Of a stretch of 12,521 nt of DNA, positions 1 through 5,924 are shown piece by piece. The DNA is taken from positions 1 through 12,521 of the forward strand of contig JAGQNU010000020.1 of NCBI GenBank assembly GCA_020427905.1, given 5' to 3'. The notes below the pieces were generated by a model. That model did not search any database and was not told where the DNA came from. It worked only from the letters and a program-made list of their open reading frames with translations. Source of the DNA: Candidatus Saccharimonadota bacterium (GTDB taxonomy: Bacteria > Patescibacteriota > Saccharimonadia > Saccharimonadales > UBA7683). The translations under genes and the position numbers were made by a program. Position 1 is the first letter of the stretch. The number at the start of each line of letters is the position of its first letter.

Positions 1-72
1 TGGATTAATACCAGATCCATCTGAGCCCGCCAGTTGTTCACCAGATATCTTTAGAAGTACCCGTTTATACAT
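1..72 (-). CDS. pyrH: UMP kinase, N-terminal fragment
   Basis: This is the first 24 codons of a gene that runs off the left edge of the window. The translation begins MYKRVLLKISGEQLAG, the characteristic N-terminus of bacterial UMP kinase (amino acid kinase fold), where the Lys and the SGE loop bind the phosphates. The enzyme makes UDP from UMP and ATP in the cytoplasm for RNA and DNA precursor synthesis. The ATG at 72-70 is the only sensible start. It follows an extended -10 element by 8 bases, and there is no Shine-Dalgarno. The YdcF-like gene lies 24 bases upstream on the same strand. The assignment rests on the N-terminus only; the catalytic remainder is outside the window. Confidence 0.85.
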   Translation of the reverse strand, partial: MYKRVLLKISGEQLAGSDGSGINP

Positions 73-80
73 TGCTATCA

Positions 81-89
81 AGTGTAGCA
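81..89 (-). promoter_or_regulatory. Extended -10 promoter of pyrH, leaderless geometry
   Basis: On the minus strand the sequence reads TGC-TACACT followed by 8 bases and then the pyrH ATG. Transcription would be expected to start at or next to the ATG, giving a leaderless mRNA. No good -35 box is visible, which is usual for extended -10 promoters. The inference is from spacing alone. Confidence 0.5.
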
Positions 90-96
90 CAGCACA

Positions 97-846
97 TTAG
101 TGGGTTGTATCCATTATCGGCATAGCGAGTTTATCGATATCATCGTAGCGACCCGTGCCCCTTGCACGAGTGAGGAGCTTAAGTAACCAACCGTTCTTAC
201 CAAACCACATAGCAACCCGAGTCAGACGCTCACGGTGCTCAAATGCGGACAGACCGCGATCCATTACAGACTCCCAGCCTACCTCAAGATCATATCGATC
301 ACGAAACTCTCTGGCCATCGCATGGTGATCGCCACCCCATAAGGCTGCAGTATCCCATAGATGACCGATAACGTCTTCTACGCGCACGAAGTCGACCACC
401 GGTGCAAGCTCTCTCTTGGACTTGAACCCATGTCTAATCCGCTTCTCATGGAACCCCCAACACACAACAGTTACCACATCCTCAGGCTTAAATTCATCTG
501 ACAGAGCATCGACTTGATGTGGTGTGTTGAGAAGTCGATTATCCTCATTACGCAGTACTGTCAAATCAAGGCCATACTGCTCGGCTGGCGTATGAAGCTG
601 CAGTGCATCACCAGTAGTCTGCGTATGGTGTGCATAACTTTGCTCACCGGCAATTACCAGCCGTTTTATACCACTATTAGTAGCTATATAGCATGCCGCA
701 TCGTACGCCATTAAGCTAAGACGAGAGGGGGAGATGACATGCTCTCCATCTTTAACCTCGCAACCAGAACTATACGTAAATGGTACGACGATAGGGTCAA
801 TACAAGTATCAGGTGAAGTTTCTGAGGTACGTCTCACATCTGTCAT
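97..846 (-). CDS. YdcF/DUF218-like protein, 249 aa
   Basis: This is a soluble-looking protein with no clear signal peptide or membrane segment. Its layout resembles the DUF218/YdcF family. An initial hydrophobic strand (DPIVVPF, residues 17-23) is followed by SPSRL (39-43) with a helix, then KRLVIAGEQ (61-69) in place of the family's SGG strand. Next come NEDNRLLNTPHQVDAL (100-115), matching the family's E-x-x-S-x-N-T segment, and VVTVVCWGFHEKRIRHGFK (124-142), matching the late strand with His/Arg. Family members are poorly characterised; some bind nucleotides or act in envelope metabolism, so no reaction is assigned. The ATG at 846 is preceded by a perfect extended -10 at 7 bases, which supports this start. 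The gene is codirectional with pyrH and probably transcribed separately. A diverged Rossmann-like protein of another family is the alternative. Confidence 0.5.
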   Translation of the reverse strand: MTDVRRTSETSPDTCIDPIVVPFTYSSGCEVKDGEHVISPSRLSLMAYDAACYIATNSGIKRLVIAGEQSYAHHTQTTGDALQLHTPAEQYGLDLTVLRNEDNRLLNTPHQVDALSDEFKPEDVVTVVCWGFHEKRIRHGFKSKRELAPVVDFVRVEDVIGHLWDTAALWGGDHHAMAREFRDRYDLEVGWESVMDRGLSAFEHRERLTRVAMWFGKNGWLLKLLTRARGTGRYDDIDKLAMPIMDTTH

Positions 847-853
847 TTTATCG

Positions 854-862
854 ATTATAGCA
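854..862 (-). promoter_or_regulatory. Perfect extended -10 promoter of the YdcF-like gene
   Basis: The minus strand reads TGC-TATAAT, then 7 bases, then the ATG at 846. This is a consensus extended -10 element placed so that transcription starts at about the A of the ATG, predicting a leaderless mRNA. The -35 region is poor. It is divergent from the 886-914 promoter, and the two share a short intergenic region. Confidence 0.6.
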
Positions 863-885
863 CCGTTATAATCTAAACAATACTA

Positions 886-914
886 TTGACATAAATGGTA
901 TAATAATGTAGAAT
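886..914 (+). promoter_or_regulatory. Consensus sigma-70-type promoter of the TPM/LemA unit
   Basis: A perfect TTGACA (886-891) is followed by exactly 17 bases and TAGAAT (909-914). Transcription would start near 921, giving a leader of about 142 bases before the ATG at 1063. It is the best -35/-10 pair in the window and unlike the extended -10 type used by several neighbours. A TATAAT at 899-904 lies only 7 bases from the TTGACA and is not its partner. Confidence 0.65.
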
Positions 915-972
915 TATAAGGTTAGATTTGCTCGTCGGTAACAGATCGGCTTGAGCACATCGTTCATTAACA

Positions 973-988
973 AATCGTTAGTTTGCTT
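973..988 (+). repeat. Left arm of a 16-base inverted repeat flanking the TPM/LemA genes
   Basis: The segment AATCGTTAGTTTGCTT is complementary to 3186-3201. Fifteen pairs are Watson-Crick and the remaining one (985 with 3189) is G-T, or G-U in RNA. It lies in the untranslated leader, 3 bases upstream of the large hairpin. It could be a terminal repeat of a cassette or a 5' partner for a long-range RNA pairing. Confidence 0.6.
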
Positions 989-991
989 ACA

Positions 992-1060
992 GATAGTATG
1001 GGCCGCAAAGTGCATGCGCGTGCCCTCCGCGGCCTATACTATCGTCTACCCGAGGAGGGC
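992..1060 (+). promoter_or_regulatory. Leader hairpin with SD-complementary loop (candidate pseudoknot switch)
   Basis: Arms 992-1006 and 1029-1043 pair over 15 consecutive positions, with one G-U at 1000/1035, around a 22-base loop (1007-1028). The last seven loop bases, GCCCTCC (1022-1028), are a perfect complement of GGAGGGC (1054-1060), which contains the Shine-Dalgarno of the gene starting at 1063. The RNA could form an H-type pseudoknot hiding the ribosome site, or switch between an open and a closed form. No T-run follows, so it is not an intrinsic terminator. Pairings are seen directly; the regulatory role is inferred. It matches no riboswitch class I recognise. Confidence 0.55.
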
Positions 1061-1062
1061 CA

Positions 1063-2475
1063 ATGCTGATCACGCTCGTGATCCCGATTGTCACCTCGAT
1101 CGTGATCGCCGCGTTGCTCTACTTCTTCGGAGGAAGCAACAGTTACGGCATCAAGATTGAGCTCACCAGAAAGGAACTGGTACTTGGGCTGGTGGCAACA
1201 CTTGCTCTCAGCCCGCTGATCTCCTGGATTGGTGGCAAGATGGCCGTCGACGACGCAGTCGGTGGCTACAAAGAGTTCTGGAACGGCAGCATGACACTCG
1301 CTCTCAGCGAACGTGTGCCCTGTGAGCGAGATGGCAACTGCCGCCACAGCTACGACTGCGACGGCTACAAGGTCGTGGACCAGGCTGCGTATACCGATTC
1401 GGATGGCAACTACCACTCGGAGATTTCGCACACCGAGTATCACGATTGTCCGTACGCAACCGAGGAGTACAACTACTGGCTCCTCGATTCGCTCGGTGAT
1501 ACACATGAGCTCTGGATGGGCTGGTTCTCGACCAGCCCCCAGGAGTGGCGTGGCGGTCATGGCATCCCCAGTGATGTCGGTCGCGGCGTTCCGCCCGAGT
1601 GGACACGCATCAAGGAACTCATTGCCGAAGGGCGAGCTCCGGGCGTGACCAAGGAGAACACATACACCAACTACGTGCTCGCCAGCACAAACTCCATCCT
1701 CAAGCCGTTCAGCGCTGACGTCGAGCGGTACAAGGAGGAGGGGCTGCTACCAGCCCATACCGAGAACTGGAAGAGCCCGATGCTCAACGACTACACCGCC
1801 AACAAGGTGGTGTTCGTCGGAGATGCCCCGGGCAACGCCAGCGAGTGGCAAGATGCACTCGCGCGCTTCAACGGTGCACTCGGCATGGAGCTACAGGGCG
1901 ACATGCACATCGTGGTGGTTCCGGCCGCCAAGGTGGACAACCCCGATGCCTACAAGAACGCCGTGAGGGCGTACTGGCAAGGCAAGGAGTTCGGCAAGCG
2001 TGCACTCGGCAAAAACGGGATCATCGTGGTGGTTGCACTCAACCGCAACGGTGACCGTGTCGAGTGGGTGCGAGCCGACACCGGCATGCCCACGGGCAAC
2101 GGTGAGATGGAGACGGCGCTCAGCGCCATCTCGGACGTACCAGCCACCCCGTACACGCTGATCGGCGACGTCATGTCGAAGCCGAGTGGCGAGGAGGTGG
2201 AGTACATCCACGGCGATGGTGTCATCGAGAGCATCGTCTTCAACGATCACCCCTTCAAGCGCGCCTGCATGGAGTGCAAGGACAAGGGTGATACCGGCGA
2301 GTCCTACACGTACCTCAAGAAGGACGTGAAGCTCACCGGATGGGCGAAGTTCTGGATCGCATTCATGTCCATTTTCGCCAATGCCCTTGTCTGGGCAGTG
2401 CTGTGGTACACCGATCTGTTCGGTGAGTCACAGCAAGCAGAATCCAACATCCATCGGGACCGTTGGTCCTACTGA
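1063..2475 (+). CDS. TPM-domain-like membrane protein with Cys-rich ectodomain, 470 aa
   Basis: Two N-terminal membrane segments (about residues 1-22 and 38-56) and one near the C-terminus (about 428-447) frame a large, probably extracytoplasmic part. Residues about 247-395 resemble the TPM (TLP18.3/Psb32/MOLO-1) fold: an IVVVPA strand, a helix ending in YWQGKEFG, then NGIIVVVALNRNGDRVEW and a G-rich turn. TPM proteins are often encoded next to LemA, as here, which supports the call. Six cysteines (87, 93, 99, 129, 402, 405) all lie in the ectodomain and suit disulfides or metal binding; the segment 85-145 is not recognised. The ATG at 1063 has a strong SD (GAGGAGGG, 1052-1059). G+C is higher than in the flanking operons. 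No enzymatic activity is claimed, since TPM biochemistry is poorly settled. Confidence 0.6.
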   Translation: MLITLVIPIVTSIVIAALLYFFGGSNSYGIKIELTRKELVLGLVATLALSPLISWIGGKMAVDDAVGGYKEFWNGSMTLALSERVPCERDGNCRHSYDCDGYKVVDQAAYTDSDGNYHSEISHTEYHDCPYATEEYNYWLLDSLGDTHELWMGWFSTSPQEWRGGHGIPSDVGRGVPPEWTRIKELIAEGRAPGVTKENTYTNYVLASTNSILKPFSADVERYKEEGLLPAHTENWKSPMLNDYTANKVVFVGDAPGNASEWQDALARFNGALGMELQGDMHIVVVPAAKVDNPDAYKNAVRAYWQGKEFGKRALGKNGIIVVVALNRNGDRVEWVRADTGMPTGNGEMETALSAISDVPATPYTLIGDVMSKPSGEEVEYIHGDGVIESIVFNDHPFKRACMECKDKGDTGESYTYLKKDVKLTGWAKFWIAFMSIFANALVWAVLWYTDLFGESQQAESNIHRDRWSY

Positions 2476-2491
2476 CTGGTTAGGAGACCAG
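2457..2491 (+). promoter_or_regulatory. Two tandem hairpins at the TPM/LemA junction, second loop carries the SD
   Basis: GGACC-GTT-GGTCC (2457-2469) is followed by CTGGT-TAGGAG-ACCAG (2476-2491), which presents the lemA Shine-Dalgarno AGGAG (2482-2486) in its loop. The first hairpin overlaps the last codons of the TPM-like gene. Bases 2465-2470 can alternatively pair with 2482-2489 with a 2-base bulge, which would hide the SD. Ribosomes finishing the upstream gene would disturb these pairings, so translational coupling is plausible. The stems are short. Confidence 0.35.
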
Positions 2492-2493
2492 CC

Positions 2494-3180
2494 TTGACAG
2501 CAACCCAAACCAACAAGCCGGCGTTCGACTGGCGTGAATACAAGGGGTACATCTTCGGTGGCATCGCCGTCCTGGTGTTCCTCTCGATCATCGGTGTCCT
2601 CATCGTCAAGAACGGCGTGGTCAACGAGCGCAACACACAGGAGAAGGGTCTCAACTCGATGTACCTGTCGGCGCAGAACGAGCTCAGCTCGTGCCTCGAC
2701 AAGAGCAAGCAGGCCGCCAACGTCACCACCGCGGAGGCCGACAAGCTCGAGGATGCACTCAGCGAGGCCATCAAGGGCCGCTATGAGGGCGAGACCACGG
2801 CGCAGTCCACACCAGGTGCGCTGTTCTCGGCCATCGTCGAGGACTACCCCGAGCTGGACACGTTCGACAACGCCTTCTCGCGGGCCTTCACGGTCATCGT
2901 GGGCTGCCGGGAGAACTACAAGAACGTCCAGAACCAGCTCCTCGACAAGCTCCAGAGCTACGAGAGCTGGCGCACGGGGAGCTTCACCAGCCGGACCTTC
3001 GCCAACGCACCCTCGGGCAACCTCGAGGCCCGCATCGGCAACAAGAAGGTCACTGGTCAGGAGGCCCTCGACCAGATGTTCACCATCGTCCTCGTCCAGG
3101 ATGCAATCAACGCCTACGAGACCGGTGTGCTCGATGTCGACGAGTCGTTCGACACGAACGGTGAGGAGGGCGGCAACTAG
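2494..3180 (+). CDS. LemA family-like membrane protein, 228 aa
   Basis: A short N-terminal tail precedes one membrane segment (about residues 18-38), followed by a helical domain of LemA type. The domain starts with NTQEKGLNSMYLSAQNELSS (47-66), where LemA proteins have their first long helix. It continues with IVEDYPELDTFDNAFSRAF (114-132), matching the family's E-x-YP-x-L segment, then ENYKNVQNQLLDKLQSY (140-156) and an NAPSG turn. LemA proteins are membrane helical bundles of uncertain function, often paired with TPM proteins as here. The start is a TTG at 2494, chosen because AGGAG lies 7 bases before it and no ATG follows until residue 56. The gene lies 18 bases after the upstream stop, so they form an operon. 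Third codon positions are strikingly G/C-rich (37 of 60 bases are G+C at 2881-2940). The two cysteines are at 67 and 138. Confidence 0.65.
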   Translation: MTATQTNKPAFDWREYKGYIFGGIAVLVFLSIIGVLIVKNGVVNERNTQEKGLNSMYLSAQNELSSCLDKSKQAANVTTAEADKLEDALSEAIKGRYEGETTAQSTPGALFSAIVEDYPELDTFDNAFSRAFTVIVGCRENYKNVQNQLLDKLQSYESWRTGSFTSRTFANAPSGNLEARIGNKKVTGQEALDQMFTIVLVQDAINAYETGVLDVDESFDTNGEEGGN

Positions 3181-3185
3181 CCGTC

Positions 3186-3201
3186 AAGTAAACTAACGAT
3201 T
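3186..3201 (+). repeat. Right arm of the 16-base inverted repeat flanking the TPM/LemA genes
   Basis: AAGTAAACTAACGATT begins 6 bases after the lemA stop and is complementary to 973-988 in the leader of the same transcript (15 of 16 plus one G-U). It sits 6 bases before the hairpin at 3208-3250, as the left arm sits 3 bases before its own hairpin. Confidence 0.6.
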
Positions 3202-3207
3202 CGGAGT

Positions 3208-3250
3208 GGCCGGTGAGTGTGTGCGCATGCAGGTGCGCCCCTCACCGGTC
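3208..3250 (+). terminator. Stem-loop after lemA, possible transcript end
   Basis: GGCCGGTGAG (3208-3217) pairs with CTCACCGGTC (3241-3250) over 10 positions with one mismatch. Inside it, GCGCA (3223-3227) pairs with TGCGC (3234-3238) around a 6-base loop. It would close the TPM/LemA transcript but has no T-tract, so it is not a classic intrinsic terminator; it may instead protect the 3' end. ACCGGTCA is repeated just after it (3244-3251, 3253-3260). Confidence 0.4.
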
Positions 3251-3288
3251 ACACCGGTCAACATTAGATTCTAGGTACATTCAAGTTG

Positions 3289-3294
3289 TATACT
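3289..3294 (+). promoter_or_regulatory. -10 box of the xth operon, leaderless geometry
   Basis: TATACT ends 7 bases before the ATG at 3302. No Shine-Dalgarno lies between them, so transcription is predicted to start at the ATG. The -35 region is weak. Confidence 0.5.
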
Positions 3295-3301
3295 AATAGA
3301 T

Positions 3302-4099
3302 ATGAAGATATACAGTTGGAACGTAAACGGAATCAGAGCAGTCATCAGAAAAGGTGAGTTTCAAAAGTTCATGGAGACTCATCAGCCAGATATCCTCTGC
3401 CTACAAGAGACCAAAGCTGAGCAAGGCCAAGCCGAGATAGATCTACCAGACTACGAGGAGTATTGGAACGCCTCACGAACCAAAAAAGGCTACTCTGGCA
3501 CCGCCATCTTCACAAAAATGCAGCCAATCGCAGTCGTAAACGACATCCCAGAGGAGATCGTGAAATCTAACGGCCTCGAGGCAGATGGTTACGGCCACAG
3601 CAACGATGAAGGGCGCGTCATTGCCGCAGAGTTTGAGGATTTCTACGTCGTCACAGCTTACACCGTAAACTCCAAAGATGACCTCACTCGTATTCCACTC
3701 AGAGAGAAGTGGGATGCAGCCATGATCCAATACTGCGTTGAGCTCCAAGAGAAGAAGCCCGTGGTCTACTGTGGCGACATGAACGTCGCCCATACTGAGG
3801 ATGATCTCGCCAACCCTAAGCCAAACAAAGGTAAGCGCGGCTTTACAACCGAGGAGCGCAGCGGCTTTGACAACTGGGTCGCTGCTGGCTTTGTCGACAC
3901 CTTCAGAATGTTCACGCAAGGCAACGGCCACTACACCTGGTGGAGCCACTTCGCCAACTCCAGGGCCAGAAATGTTGGTTGGCGTATCGATTACTTCTTA
4001 GTCTCTGAGAGTATAAAAGACAAGGTCAAGGCATCGACCATCCACGCTGACCAAATGGGTTCAGATCACTGCCCGCTCAGCATCGAGTTTGAGTCATGA
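3302..4099 (+). CDS. xth: Exodeoxyribonuclease III / AP endonuclease
   Basis: This 265-residue protein is a full-length ExoIII/AP endonuclease of the endonuclease-exonuclease-phosphatase fold. It incises DNA at abasic sites in base excision repair and trims damaged 3' ends. Motifs in order are SWNVNGIR (residues 5-12, with the metal/phosphate Asn 7), LQETK (34-38, metal-binding Glu 36), Tyr 120 in VVTAYTVN, GDMNVAH (158-164, catalytic Asp 159 and Asn 161), GWRIDYFL (226-233, Asp 230) and the closing SDHCP (254-258, the Asp-His pair). All key residues are present, so it should be active. It is the first gene of a six-gene operon, and the Nudix gene starts inside its stop codon (ATGA). The ATG is fixed by the immediately preceding -10 box. 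Confidence 0.95.
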   Translation: MKIYSWNVNGIRAVIRKGEFQKFMETHQPDILCLQETKAEQGQAEIDLPDYEEYWNASRTKKGYSGTAIFTKMQPIAVVNDIPEEIVKSNGLEADGYGHSNDEGRVIAAEFEDFYVVTAYTVNSKDDLTRIPLREKWDAAMIQYCVELQEKKPVVYCGDMNVAHTEDDLANPKPNKGKRGFTTEERSGFDNWVAAGFVDTFRMFTQGNGHYTWWSHFANSRARNVGWRIDYFLVSESIKDKVKASTIHADQMGSDHCPLSIEFES

Positions 4100-4578
4100 C
4101 TCGCAAAGAGCTGACGCTACTATTTTTGGTCCGCGATGACGAAGTTCTGTTGGCCATGAAGAAGCGTGGCTTTGGCGAGGGTCGCTGGAACGGTGTCGGT
4201 GGCAAAGTAGAGGAGGGTGAGTCACTTGAGCAAGCTCTGATCCGGGAGTGCCAAGAGGAGATCGAGGTCACCCCAACTGCATTTGAAAAAGTTGCAGACC
4301 TAACGTTTAACGAGGTGCACGAGGATGAGCGCAAGATTATGCACGTTAACGTCTTCATTGGCACTGAGTGGAGTGGCGAGCCAACCGAGACCGAGGAGAT
4401 GCAACCGCAGTGGTTTAAGCAGTCCGAGATACCCTACGACGAGTGCTGGTCAGACGATCCTTTTTGGCTCCCACAAGTCCTTGCTGGCAAAAAAGTGAAA
4501 GCTGAGTTCACCATGGACGACCACGACCAAGTCACCAACCACACTGTAGAGGAAGTGCAGGGATTTGATGAAGCGTAA
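4096..4578 (+). CDS. MTH1-type Nudix hydrolase (8-oxo-dGTP diphosphatase-like)
   Basis: This 160-residue protein carries a Nudix box at residues 36-58 (GKVEEGE, seven residues, RECQEEIEV). The usual Gly near the end of the box is Glu 57. Outside the box it resembles eukaryotic MTH1/NUDT1 more than MutT. It has AMKKRGFGEGRWNGVGGKV (20-38), with the Asn 32 equivalent to MTH1 Asn33, and ECWSDDPFW (116-124), where Trp 118, Asp 120 and Asp 121 match the MTH1 base-recognition residues Trp117, Asp119 and Asp120. MTH1 removes oxidised purine nucleotides from the precursor pool. Its position directly after the AP endonuclease, with a 4-base overlap, fits an oxidative DNA damage role. The exact substrate is inferred from these residues. 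Confidence 0.88.
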   Translation: MTRKELTLLFLVRDDEVLLAMKKRGFGEGRWNGVGGKVEEGESLEQALIRECQEEIEVTPTAFEKVADLTFNEVHEDERKIMHVNVFIGTEWSGEPTETEEMQPQWFKQSEIPYDECWSDDPFWLPQVLAGKKVKAEFTMDDHDQVTNHTVEEVQGFDEA

Positions 4579-5290
4579 GTTTGCGGTCTTTGATATTGAT
4601 GGCACGTTGATTAGATGGCAGCTCTACCACGCAGTTGTTGATAAGCTCGCTAAGACAGGTGCGCTAGGCCCCGACACGCACCAGAAGATTCATGAGGCCC
4701 GCATGAAGTGGAAGCGGCGCGAGGGAGATGATGGTTTTTACGCCTATGAGCAAACCCTCGTGAAGTTATACGAGCAAGCTATTACCACGCTTAGTCCAGA
4801 AGACTTCGACACCACGACCAAGCAAGTAATTGAGGAGTATAAAGACCAGGTGTACACCTACACCCGAGACTTAGTTCAGAGGCTAAAAGGGGAGGGATAC
4901 GTGCTGCTTGCTGTATCTGGGTCACAAAAAGAGCTCGTAGCAAAAATAGCCGATCATTATGGGTTTGACGATTTCATCGCCACCGACTACCGACGTACGT
5001 CAGGCAAGTTTAGCGGAGAAGTTACCGTTGCCAGCCATGATAAACGCGCTGCCCTACAAACACTTATAGAGAAACATGGCCTGACTACGGCCGGCAGTTA
5101 CGCAGTGGGTGATAGTAAAAGTGACGCCGACATGCTCGCCATGGTCGACAACCCGATCGCCTTCAACCCAGACAAGAACTTATTCAACGAGGCCAAAAAG
5201 CACGGCTGGAGAGTTGTAATAGAGCGCAAAAATATGATTTACGAGTTAGACTGTAATGGTGAAACCTACCAACTCATCAACGGTCAATAA
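4568..5290 (+). CDS. HAD superfamily phosphatase, SerB/HAD-IB type (first of a tandem pair)
   Basis: This 240-residue protein has all four HAD motifs. They are FDIDGTL (residues 8-14; nucleophile Asp 9, acid/base Asp 11), AVSGSQ (115-120, Ser 117), Lys 159 in SHDKRAAL and GDSKSDADML (181-190; Asp 182, Asp 186). A helical insertion between motifs I and II (about 20-100) is the C1-type cap of the IB subfamily, which includes phosphoserine phosphatase. The substrate cannot be read from the sequence; a small phosphorylated metabolite or nucleotide is likely. The ATG at 4568 is preferred to a TTG one codon earlier. The gene overlaps the Nudix gene by 11 bases, so it is in the same operon and probably translationally coupled. 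Confidence 0.85.
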   Translation: MKRKFAVFDIDGTLIRWQLYHAVVDKLAKTGALGPDTHQKIHEARMKWKRREGDDGFYAYEQTLVKLYEQAITTLSPEDFDTTTKQVIEEYKDQVYTYTRDLVQRLKGEGYVLLAVSGSQKELVAKIADHYGFDDFIATDYRRTSGKFSGEVTVASHDKRAALQTLIEKHGLTTAGSYAVGDSKSDADMLAMVDNPIAFNPDKNLFNEAKKHGWRVVIERKNMIYELDCNGETYQLINGQ

Positions 5291-5924
5291 ACTTGCTGTC
5301 TTTGATGTCGATTGGACGATGCACCCCGCGGCGCTTGGGACTAATTTTATTCATCAACTCTTGTTAGACGGCATCGTGAAGGCCGACTTTGATATCGAGG
5401 CCACCTACGCCATGTGGAGAGAGAACCCTGGAGACACCTTTATGTCTCACTACAAGGACTTGTTTACGAGTCTGATTGGCCTACATGAGGACCTACTGAG
5501 GCCAGTTGCGCACAAGGTTGGCGTTGATGCTGCACACAACCTATACGCGTACACGAAAACTGAGTTAAAAAAACACAAAGATGACGGTCGTTTTGTTATT
5601 TTGATTAGTAACTCGCCAAGCATGGCTCTAGAGGCTTTTGCGCACGAAATTGGAGCTGATGACTACTCGGGCGGTGACTTTGAGTTTGATACTTCTGGCA
5701 AACTTCACACTATGCACTCAACAAGCGAGCGACTCAAATCAAGTGAGTTAGAGCGCATTGCACTTCTACACAACCTTACTTTTGATGATAGCTACGGCTA
5801 TGGTGACTCACGAGATGACATCAGTATGCTTGAGTTGGTTACACACCCAATCGCTGTCTCTCCCAAGCCTGAGCTTGATGTACATGCAAAAGCACACGAC
5901 TGGGAAATCGTATATGTTAACTAA
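5256..5924 (+). CDS. HAD superfamily phosphatase-like protein (second of the pair), altered motif I
   Basis: This 222-residue paralogue-like protein has the same layout as its upstream neighbour. It has LAVFDVDWTM (13-22; Asp 17, Asp 19), LISNSPS (116-122, Ser 118), RLKSSELERIA (159-169, Lys 161) and YGDSRDDISML (182-192; Asp 184, Asp 188). The catalytic residues are kept, but the Gly of the usual DxDGT is Trp 20, which should alter the loop beside the nucleophile. It overlaps the previous gene by 35 bases. The ATG at 5256 is the likely start, with a GTG one codon later possible. The pair may have arisen by tandem duplication followed by divergence. Substrate unknown. Confidence 0.8.
   Translation: MVKPTNSSTVNKLAVFDVDWTMHPAALGTNFIHQLLLDGIVKADFDIEATYAMWRENPGDTFMSHYKDLFTSLIGLHEDLLRPVAHKVGVDAAHNLYAYTKTELKKHKDDGRFVILISNSPSMALEAFAHEIGADDYSGGDFEFDTSGKLHTMHSTSERLKSSELERIALLHNLTFDDSYGYGDSRDDISMLELVTHPIAVSPKPELDVHAKAHDWEIVYVN

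Noticed and set aside
992..1043. The leader hairpin as an intrinsic terminator or attenuator.
   Set aside because: No T-run follows the stem; the sequence continues directly into a strong Shine-Dalgarno.
1039..1606. Minus-strand open frames inside the TPM-like gene.
   Set aside because: No recognisable domain, no start signal, and they mirror the G/C-rich third positions of the plus-strand gene.
2534..3196. A 220-codon open frame overlapping lemA in another frame.
   Set aside because: It is almost only Ser, Arg, Thr, Ala and Pro, the usual product of reading a GC3-rich gene out of frame, while the lemA frame has a membrane segment, family-like motifs and an SD.
3186..3270. Possible integron attC-like site (CTAAC ... 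TTAG flanking a hairpin).
   Set aside because: The core sites do not match GTTRRRY/RYYYAAC, there is no integrase, and only one such structure is present.
921..3270. TTAGATT present on both sides of the TPM/LemA unit (about 922-928 and 3264-3270) as a target-site duplication.
   Set aside because: Seven common AT-rich bases are weak evidence and they do not sit symmetrically outside the 16-base inverted repeat.
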